The notes beneath the pieces were generated by a model. That model had not been told where the DNA came from. It searched no databases and saw only the letters and a list, made by a program, of their open reading frames with translations. A program made the translations under genes and the position numbers. DNA of 33,432 nt from Candidatus Daviesbacteria bacterium RIFCSPLOWO2_01_FULL_37_10 (lineage in GTDB: Bacteria; Patescibacteriota; Microgenomatia; Daviesbacterales; UBA10151), in contig MFDK01000008.1 in the NCBI GenBank assembly GCA_001776865.1, forward strand, positions 1,384 to 34,815. The letters are read 5' to 3'. Shown piece by piece: positions 24,627 through 33,432 of this stretch (positions within the stretch are counted from its first letter, which is position 1; each line of letters begins with the position of its first letter).

Positions 24627-24712
24627 CTATCAGTCATCAGCTTTCAGCTATCAGACTTTTTTTGTCTGAAGACTGAAGACTGAAGACTGAAGACTGAAGA
24701 CTGAAGACTGAT
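24625..24712. repeat. Family B repeat: ctatcag/ctttcag arm plus ctgaaga x6 (24666-24707)
   Basis: tagctatcagtcatcagctttcagctatcagactttttttgtctgaagactgaaga...; ends 2 nt before the alpha ATG (24714). Confidence 0.85.
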
Positions 24713-24713
24713 T

Positions 24714-26153
24714 ATGAATGAAGTAGGTTATGTTTTAAATATACGGGACTATCTAATTACCCTAGACGGACTTCCAACTGTACGTATTAATGACTTAATC
24801 GAAACACAATCTCATGTAAGAGCAGTTATAAGCGCCTTACTTCCGGATAGGGTTGAGGCATGGATTCTGGATGAAGGTACAGTTTCTCCAGGCCAGTTAT
24901 TCAAAAAAACTAACACAAAGTTAAATATTACAGTTGGTGATTTTTTACTGGGACGGGCAATAAACCCGATCGGTATTCCCATAGATGGAAAAGGAATACT
25001 TTCTAAAACAAGGGGCCAGGTTTTAAGCCTTGACCAAAACGCTCCGCCTATCATAAAAAGGCAGTTTATAAACACTCAACTAATTACAGGCATGACTTTA
25101 ATTGATACTCTAATCCCTCTTGGAAAAGGGCAAAGGCAGCTTCTGCTTGGAGATCCCCATTCCGGAAAAACGCCATTTATTATTGACTTACTTGTAAACC
25201 AGTCAAGGCTCGGTACAGTTTGCGTATATACTGCCATAGGAAAACCAATAACTGCGGTCAGAAACATAATTGATACTTTAAACGAAACAGGAGCAATAAA
25301 AAATACAGCAATTGTAGCAGCTTCGTCTACTGAGAGCCCTCCGCTTATTTTTTATACTCCATATGTAGGATTTACAGTAGCAGAATATTTCCAGAGGCAG
25401 GGAAAGGATGTTTTAATTATTCTTGACGATTTGGGAACGCATGCGCAAGTTTACAGGGAACTTTCATTACTCGGAGGAAGGTCCCCGGGTAAAGAGTCTT
25501 ATCCTGGTGATATTTTTCATACTCATGCGAAACTGATGGAAAGAGCCGGGAATTTTAATAAAGCCGGCGGAGGCGGATCAATTACTGCCCTTCCCGTAAT
25601 GGAGCTTAGCGAAAACGATATAACCGGCTTTATACCAACAAATTTAATGGCTATGACAGACGGCCATCTGGTTTTTACTTCTGCACTGTTTGCTCAAGGT
25701 TTTCGCCCTGCAGCAGACAGCGCAGCTTCTATCTCAAGGGTTGGAAGGCAAACTCAACCCAGGCTGCAAAATCTATTATCCCAAGCCATGAAACAAATCC
25801 TAGCAGAGGCATCCGGGCTTGAAACCGTGAGCAGGTTTAGCGGCGAACTACCGAAACAAACTCGAGCCACTTTGAATCAAAAAGAGATAATTAATGAGAT
25901 TTGTAAACAGGAACCGCTTAGCCTGATCCCGCCTGAAATACAAATAATACTGCTTGGACTTATATTTACAAGTTTTCTAAGCAATCAAAATGTTTATTTT
26001 CTTCAAAAAAACAAACTAAAAATACTTGAGTTTCTTCTCAAAGAATCTAAAGTTAAAGCGTTTGCCAGAAGTTTAACCAAGCTTAAAAATCTGGATCAGC
26101 TGATTGCTAAACTTGAGATTATTGTGCCAAAATTAAAGGAAATATGTAAATAA
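24714..26153 (+). CDS. atpA: F-ATPase subunit alpha (N-terminally short)
   Basis: LGDPHSGKTPFIIDLL; RELSLLGGRSPGKESYPGDIFHTHAKLMERAGNF; GGGGSITALPVMELSENDITGFIPTNLMAMTDG; FRPAADSAASISRVG (Arg finger). Confidence 0.93.
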   Translation: MNEVGYVLNIRDYLITLDGLPTVRINDLIETQSHVRAVISALLPDRVEAWILDEGTVSPGQLFKKTNTKLNITVGDFLLGRAINPIGIPIDGKGILSKTRGQVLSLDQNAPPIIKRQFINTQLITGMTLIDTLIPLGKGQRQLLLGDPHSGKTPFIIDLLVNQSRLGTVCVYTAIGKPITAVRNIIDTLNETGAIKNTAIVAASSTESPPLIFYTPYVGFTVAEYFQRQGKDVLIILDDLGTHAQVYRELSLLGGRSPGKESYPGDIFHTHAKLMERAGNFNKAGGGGSITALPVMELSENDITGFIPTNLMAMTDGHLVFTSALFAQGFRPAADSAASISRVGRQTQPRLQNLLSQAMKQILAEASGLETVSRFSGELPKQTRATLNQKEIINEICKQEPLSLIPPEIQIILLGLIFTSFLSNQNVYFLQKNKLKILEFLLKESKVKAFARSLTKLKNLDQLIAKLEIIVPKLKEICK

Positions 26154-26163
26154 ACAGAGTTTG

Positions 26164-26289
26164 AACTGGTTTCAAAACTCAATCGCAATCGTCATCCTGA
26201 ACTAGTTTCAGGATCTCAGAGATTCCGAAACACATTCACTGCGTTCAGTGCAGGCAAGTTCGGAATGACGGTTTTGAAACGGGTTTTTT
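26164..26289 (+). terminator. Terminator-like long stem with T-tract enclosing a family A repeat
   Basis: GTTTCAAAAC (26169-26178)/GTTTTGAAAC (26271-26280) then gggtttttt; family A element nested at 26191-26269. Confidence 0.45.
26191..26269. repeat. Family A palindromic repeat between alpha and gamma genes
   Basis: gtcatcctgaactagtttcaggatctcagagattccgaaacacattcactgcgttcagtgcaggcaagttcggaatgac. Confidence 0.85.
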
Positions 26290-26307
26290 GTTACTTCGTA
26301 ATAGAAT

Positions 26308-28490
<2,183 letters not shown>

Positions 28491-28493
<3 letters not shown>

Positions 28494-28526
28494 GTGGCTT
28501 AAGTTACTTTAAGTCACTTAAATTAC
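28491..28526. repeat. Family C repeat (taagtggcttaagttactttaagtcacttaaattac)
   Basis: Contains the beta TAA stop (28491-28493); similar to 12287-12319. Confidence 0.7.
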
Positions 28527-28528
28527 GT

Positions 28529-28792
28529 ATGGCTGAAGAAACATTAAAATTACGCATCGTAACTCCAAGAGCTGTTGTATTTGAGGGCAAAGCTTTATCG
28601 ATCTCATCTACAAACTCCAAAGGAAAATTTGACATTTTGCCCAAACACGCAAATTTTATTACCATAGTTGAACAAAAACCAATAATCATAAGGGTGGAAG
28701 GCAGAAAAAGACTGACTTTTAACTTTCCTGTTGCAATAATTTCAAATGTTAGAAACCAGGTTAATATTTATACGGATATCTCCCTGAAATAG
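28529..28792 (+). CDS. atpC: F-ATPase subunit epsilon (N-terminal beta-sandwich only, 87 aa)
   Basis: LKLRIVTPRAVVFEGKALSISSTNSKGKFDILPKHANFITIVEQKPIIIR is a typical epsilon N-domain. Confidence 0.9.
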   Translation: MAEETLKLRIVTPRAVVFEGKALSISSTNSKGKFDILPKHANFITIVEQKPIIIRVEGRKRLTFNFPVAIISNVRNQVNIYTDISLK

Positions 28793-28868
28793 CTTTCAGT
28801 CATCAGCTTTCAGCTATCAGACTTGTTTTGCATGTCTGATGACTAACGACTGATAGCTGATGACTCTT
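28790..28868. repeat. Family B palindromic repeat downstream of epsilon
   Basis: tagctttcagtcatcagctttcagctatcagacttgttttgcatgtctgatgactaacgactgatagctgatgact; includes the epsilon TAG stop. Confidence 0.8.
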
Positions 28869-28889
28869 ATTATAAATGTATTTACTCTC

Positions 28890-28960
28890 TTGACAAACCT
28901 CTGCAAATCTATGTACGATGAGTAAAGAATCTATGCAAAATGCAAGATTTACATAGATTT
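28890..28960 (+). promoter_or_regulatory. Promoter with three AATCTATG half-sites upstream of the giant HTH surface protein
   Basis: TTGACA (28890-28895), 18 nt, TACGAT (28914-28919); AATCTATG at 28906-28913 and 28928-28935, inverted CATAGATT at 28952-28959; 11-bp perfect IR AAATCTATGTA (28905-28915)/TACATAGATTT (28950-28960). Confidence 0.65.
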
Positions 28961-29007
28961 TGAGCAGACGGACAAGATTTTGGACAAGCCAGAATGACAA
29001 TACCCTT

Positions 29008-29033
29008 GTCATCCTGAACTTGTTTCAGGATCC
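29008..29033. repeat. Family A half-element in the 5' leader of the giant gene
   Basis: gtcatcctgaacttgtttcaggatcc. Confidence 0.8.
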
Positions 29034-29038
29034 ACACA

Positions 29039-32000
29039 ATGAAGGATCCGTTTGCAACTTTAGATTTAGTTAAAATTAGTGAAGCTGCCAGAATACTTGG
29101 TGTGTCTATTGATACACTAAGGAGGTGGGAAAAGGCAGGGAAAATTACACCAGTCAGAACTCCGGGAGGAACAAGATTATATTCTCTTTATGAACTGCAA
29201 GATATAAATCCAGCGGCAATAAGATATTCTCTACAGGTTCCATCTACAAAAGAGTTATTTGAGAAAAAAGAACAGGAAGATGATAATTTAACTGTCATCT
29301 CGAACGCTAGTGAGAGATCTCAAGATTCCTCCTTACAAAAACAAACCACTGAATCTAGAGATTTCTCGCCTGTGGCTCGAAATGACAAAAATACCAAACC
29401 CTATCTTACTATATCACTTATAAGTTTGCTTATCCTTCTAACAGCCGGGTCTACTCTTTTCATAAACTCATTTCTCGATCATCCCGGAGGGAGCGGAAAG
29501 GAGGCAAAACTACATATCAATCCAAATGTACTTGCTGCATCAACCATTACAGCAGAGGGAAAATTCCTGGAATTCAATGCTGATACTGTCATAACCGGAA
29601 ATCTGGCGGTTGAAGGCGAAGGAATTTTTGGTGAAAACCTTACAGCTCCGAATATTATTTACGACCTTGTTGCAGGAGAAGGAATAACTATTTCTGAAGG
29701 CCAAACCCCAACAATTTCATCGTCAAGTTTAGATACGCTTGCAACTGTTACGGCTAGAGGATCAATAACAACAACAGGGATAACTCTTGGTGACGCACTA
29801 AACCTTGGAAATCTTGCCTCTGACCCTTTATCTGCCGCAAACGGTGCAACTTATTACAATACAGGATCCAATAAATTCCGCTGCTACATTAACGGCTCCT
29901 GGAAAGACTGCGATACAGATACAAACTCCGGCGGATCAATGAGTTCTTTCACTCTAGCAGGAACTTCCGGAACATCTCAAACTATATCAGACAGTAACAC
30001 ATTAACCATTGCAGCTGGTACAGGGATAACAACTACCGCAGAAGCAACTGATAAAGTAACAGTTGAGGCAACTCTGGGTACTGATATTGATACCAGCGAG
30101 ATTATCGACAATACTATCACTTCTTCAGATTTAAATGCTGCATTGACATTCGCAGATGGTGATTTCATAGATCTAGCCTCAATCATACATGATGATTCGG
30201 CTCTTCAGGGTTTAAGGTTGCCACAGGCAGCAAGTTTGACCAACCTAACTTCAGGCGAGGGATTTTTGGCATGGGACAGTGATGATAACCAGGTTAAAGC
30301 TTATAACGGCTCTTCATGGACCAGTATATCAGGAGCTTCAACTACACTACAGGAAGCTTATGGTAATGATACTGACGGATCTGATGCTATTGTTGCTCTA
30401 ACTGCTGATGATGACTCATTAATTTTCAGAAATCCTGCAACTTCCGGAACTGATTCCGGATATATTTTAAAACTGGACCAGCTTGCAACCGGTGCTGTTG
30501 ATGTCTTGCAAATTTCAAATGCCGGAACCGGGACTCTTTTAACCCTTGATTCCTCAGGAACAGGAACCAGTGCTGATGGAATATTAATCAGGCAAACCTC
30601 TTCCGGTACAATCACAGATGCTATAGATGTAACTGATGAAACTATAACAAATGCAATCAATGTAGGTACCAATACTATCGCCGGTACAACCGCAAATATT
30701 GATCTAACCTACTTTGATGTAGCTGGCACAACAGGTGCTGTAACCATTGATCCTCAAACAACAGGAACTTATCTGGACTTTACTCTGGAGACAGAATGGA
30801 CAAACGGAACCTTGATTAATGCAGACTATGCCTCTGCAACAACCCAATCCGGAGGAAATATTACAGGGGCATCGTTTAATTTTAACTCCAATTTAACCGG
30901 CGCTGCGGATCTGGATGTAACAGGGATAAATGTACAAACTCCTGCACTAACGCAGTCTAGCGCGGTTACAACAAATTACATTGGCTATAATATCTCTGCC
31001 TCCGGGGCTTTAACTCAAGATATCGCAGCAGGAGTAATTAATTGGAGGGGTGTAGATCTAACTACTCCAGCACTTACAGAAACTACTGGTACTATCACCT
31101 CATATGGAATTAATGTATCTCCAGGATCTGCCGGAGCTGGAGCAGAATTTGCCGGTATTAATATAGCAAACTCTGCTGGAGGTGGATCAACCACAGAATA
31201 TGGTTTAGTTATTGGTTCAGGATACGACCAGGACTTAAGATTTGTAGATACCTCAATCCAGCTGGTATCTTCCGGAGCTGATGGACAGTTTGATTTTACA
31301 GATGGATCAAATACTCTCTGCAGCATAGATGATACAGGATCTGTTGGCAACCTTTCCTGTACAGGTACAATAACAGGAGTAGGCGCCGTTGGTTACTGGA
31401 CTAGAACCTCGACCACCCTCTCTCCTGCTACAGCAAATGATATAGTATCCATAGCAACTACAAATACAACCGGAGCAGATTTAGCTATCACTAATACTGG
31501 AATTTATACTGGTACTGGGATAGTTAATATTACTGCTAATTCAGCTACTTCTGGAGACATATTAACACTCTCTGCAACAGCTTTAAGTACTGGTACAGCT
31601 CTAACTCTAGCAGGTCCAACTTCTACTGGAGTAACTGATCATTTTGTTAAAATCTCATCAGATGTTGGATCTGCTTCCTCCCTAGTTAATCTTAACCCAG
31701 ATTTTAGTGGATCTGCTGTAACAGGTTATGGAGTATATAATTTAGCTACTGATGCAACAGGAAATGGTAATACAGATTATGGATACTATGGATCTCTGGC
31801 TTTAACAGGTAATGCAGGAAAAATTGGCACCGGTATCTACTCTACAGTAACTTCCACCTCAACCACTGCTGATACCTTATATGGAGTAGATATACTTACT
31901 GACCATAACGCTGCTTCAGCCTCAGGAAACAAAACATTATATGGACTGCGTTCTCAAATAACGAATGATGGAATAACCGATGCCGCCGGAACTCACAATA

Positions 32001-33432
32001 TTTATGGCGGATATTTTGTAGCAACAGGAAATACAGGGGGTACTTCTACAACTTATGGTATATATACAGATGCCAACGCAGCTGATACCAGCTATGGAGT
32101 ATATATAGATGACGGAGCAGGAACTACTGATTATGGAGTTTATCAGACTGCTGCTGATGATGACAACTATTTTGCAGGTAATGTGGGATTAAATGATACT
32201 ACCCCAACAGAGGGAAGATTAACCCTGGCTAACGCTTCTAATACTGTACCGGCATTTTATCTAACAGAAACTACCGCCACCACTTTGGGAAATGGAGCCA
32301 ATACCACTGGAGTAATTGATTTACAATCTACTACTCTAACTACCGGTAATTTCTTAAATATAGAGGTAAATGCCTTAAACTCCGGAAAGGCCTTAAATAT
32401 AACAAACACAACAACCCTAACCTCAGGCACATTAGTCTATGCATATACTGCATCAACTGCCCTTACCGGAACTGCCACAACAGGAAACGGACTTTTGGGT
32501 AATTTTGAATGGGCACCGGGTTCATCAACAACTGCCACTGGAGATTTATTCAGAATTGCTATCGGCACAAGCGGTACAACTACGGGTAACCTTTTTAATA
32601 TCGTTGATACAACAAGTTCTATTTTTTCCGTATCAGAAACAGCGCTTACTACTTCCCTACCTTCGAACTTTACCTCTACCGGAGATGTTTCTATAGCTTA
32701 TGATATCAATTTTACTAACCCCACGGCAAATTTTATAAAGTCCCAAGCCCCTATTAATATTACTGCAGGAGAATCGTTTAACTCTACTGACTTGACCCTT
32801 TCAACATATAATTTTGGCTCTGTAATAGTGGATTCAACAGTTACTACCAGTGCAGCTGCAAGCACAAAATATGCTTTTTATATAAACACAGGTGACACTA
32901 CCACAACAGCAGATACAATCTACGGGCTCTACTCAACAAACGCCCTATCAGGTGCTGCTGCTAAAATAGGTTACGGAATCTATTCTACAGTTACCTCTTC
33001 TTCCACCACAGCTGATACCCTTTACGGCGGATATTTTGCAACTACCGCCTCCGGCAATGCAGCCAGGACTGCTAATTACGGCGTTTATAGTAACCCGGCA
33101 TCTTCCTCTACCACAGCTGATACACTATACGGACTATACTCTAATCCTGTTAAAACAGGCATAACAACCACCGGAACTCAATCCAACTACGGAGGTTATT
33201 TTGCCCCATCGTCCACAGCAGCAACTACCTCAACTGTTACAGATGTTTTTGGGGTATTTGTTTCCAATACAGCAACTCATGCAACTAATCAGGGTACAGT
33301 AAACTCATACGGGCTTTATATCGACAATGGAACTTCAGATGCAAACGGCACTTCAACAAAATATGGTATCTATGTTGAAAACTTAAGTTCCGCTGACAAT
33401 AATTATTCAGCCATCTTTGCCGGAACCAATGC
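29039..33432 (+). CDS. Giant MerR-like HTH + TM + Thr/Ser-rich repeat surface protein (>=1464 aa, runs off the window end)
   Basis: MKDPFATLDLVKISEAARILGVSIDTLRRWEKAGKITPVRTPGGTRLYSLYELQ; TM YLTISLISLLILLTAGSTLFI; later STTADTLYGGYF..., TANYGVYS..., STTADTLYGLYS. Same frame read at both ends; the track lists no terminated long ORF here, so it appears open. Confidence 0.9.
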   Translation, partial: MKDPFATLDLVKISEAARILGVSIDTLRRWEKAGKITPVRTPGGTRLYSLYELQDINPAAIRYSLQVPSTKELFEKKEQEDDNLTVISNASERSQDSSLQKQTTESRDFSPVARNDKNTKPYLTISLISLLILLTAGSTLFINSFLDHPGGSGKEAKLHINPNVLAASTITAEGKFLEFNADTVITGNLAVEGEGIFGENLTAPNIIYDLVAGEGITISEGQTPTISSSSLDTLATVTARGSITTTGITLGDALNLGNLASDPLSAANGATYYNTGSNKFRCYINGSWKDCDTDTNSGGSMSSFTLAGTSGTSQTISDSNTLTIAAGTGITTTAEATDKVTVEATLGTDIDTSEIIDNTITSSDLNAALTFADGDFIDLASIIHDDSALQGLRLPQAASLTNLTSGEGFLAWDSDDNQVKAYNGSSWTSISGASTTLQEAYGNDTDGSDAIVALTADDDSLIFRNPATSGTDSGYILKLDQLATGAVDVLQISNAGTGTLLTLDSSGTGTSADGILIRQTSSGTITDAIDVTDETITNAINVGTNTIAGTTANIDLTYFDVAGTTGAVTIDPQTTGTYLDFTLETEWTNGTLINADYASATTQSGGNITGASFNFNSNLTGAADLDVTGINVQTPALTQSSAVTTNYIGYNISASGALTQDIAAGVINWRGVDLTTPALTETTGTITSYGINVSPGSAGAGAEFAGINIANSAGGGSTTEYGLVIGSGYDQDLRFVDTSIQLVSSGADGQFDFTDGSNTLCSIDDTGSVGNLSCTGTITGVGAVGYWTRTSTTLSPATANDIVSIATTNTTGADLAITNTGIYTGTGIVNITANSATSGDILTLSATALSTGTALTLAGPTSTGVTDHFVKISSDVGSASSLVNLNPDFSGSAVTGYGVYNLATDATGNGNTDYGYYGSLALTGNAGKIGTGIYSTVTSTSTTADTLYGVDILTDHNAASASGNKTLYGLRSQITNDGITDAAGTHNIYGGYFVATGNTGGTSTTYGIYTDANAADTSYGVYIDDGAGTTDYGVYQTAADDDNYFAGNVGLNDTTPTEGRLTLANASNTVPAFYLTETTATTLGNGANTTGVIDLQSTTLTTGNFLNIEVNALNSGKALNITNTTTLTSGTLVYAYTASTALTGTATTGNGLLGNFEWAPGSSTTATGDLFRIAIGTSGTTTGNLFNIVDTTSSIFSVSETALTTSLPSNFTSTGDVSIAYDINFTNPTANFIKSQAPINITAGESFNSTDLTLSTYNFGSVIVDSTVTTSAAASTKYAFYINTGDTTTTADTIYGLYSTNALSGAAAKIGYGIYSTVTSSSTTADTLYGGYFATTASGNAARTANYGVYSNPASSSTTADTLYGLYSNPVKTGITTTGTQSNYGGYFAPSSTAATTSTVTDVFGVFVSNTATHATNQGTVNSYGLYIDNGTSDANGTSTKYGIYVENLSSADNNYSAIFAGTN
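29294..29386. repeat. Family A-type element inserted in frame in the giant protein (93 nt = 31 codons)
   Basis: gtcatctcgaacgctagtgagagatct...agagatttctcgcctgtggctcgaaatgac; encodes VISNASERSQDSSLQKQTTESRDFSPVARND. Confidence 0.8.
31832..33150 (+). repeat. Degenerate YGxY / STTADTLYG repeat array in the giant surface protein
   Basis: IGTGIYSTVTSTSTTADTLYGVDI (from ~31829) vs IGYGIYSTVTSSSTTADTLYGGYF (from ~32966) vs ASSSTTADTLYGLYS (from ~33098). Confidence 0.8.

Noticed and set aside
24625-24712. CRISPR-like short repeat array
   Set aside because: Contiguous 7-nt units without spacers and no cas genes; a tandem repeat, not CRISPR.
29977-31350. Minus-strand ORFs 29977-30186, 30358-30672 and 31015-31350
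   Set aside because: Antisense shadows of the giant Thr/Ser-rich plus-strand gene; low-complexity Val/Ser/Pro translations.
32439-32696. Plus-strand ORF 32439-32696
   Set aside because: Out of frame with the continuous giant CDS reading through both ends.

Overview
The window looks like a Candidate Phyla Radiation (Microgenomates-like) bacterial chromosome segment. The taxon is inferred from gene content and compact coding only. The minus strand carries partial mreB, a PEGA/WD40-like lipoprotein-type gene, sortase, tRNA-Arg, dnaB, an MBL-fold hydrolase, a nucleotidyltransferase, ndk, a metallophosphoesterase, argS, a ComEC/ComEA cluster headed by a HTH-TM-surface protein, and leuS. The plus strand carries tRNA-Pro, a lytic transglycosylase, tRNA-Leu, a P-loop kinase and a divergent F1-type ATPase cluster (b, delta, alpha, gamma, beta, epsilon). 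It ends in a giant Thr/Ser-rich surface protein (>=1464 aa, open at the window edge) that begins with a MerR-like HTH and one TM helix. The strongest candidate for an undescribed system is the F1-like ATPase. No atpB is visible. In place of atpE there is a secreted-domain protein ending in a c-subunit-like hairpin (EAIGRNPLARRTIMF) that lacks the ion-binding carboxylate. Its extracellular domain appears to be shared with the HTH-TM surface protein of the com operon. Other strong signals are two membrane-tethered MerR-like surface proteins with operator-like repeat arrays at their own promoters, and many palindromic or heptanucleotide repeats, several of them inserted in frame in argS and other genes.
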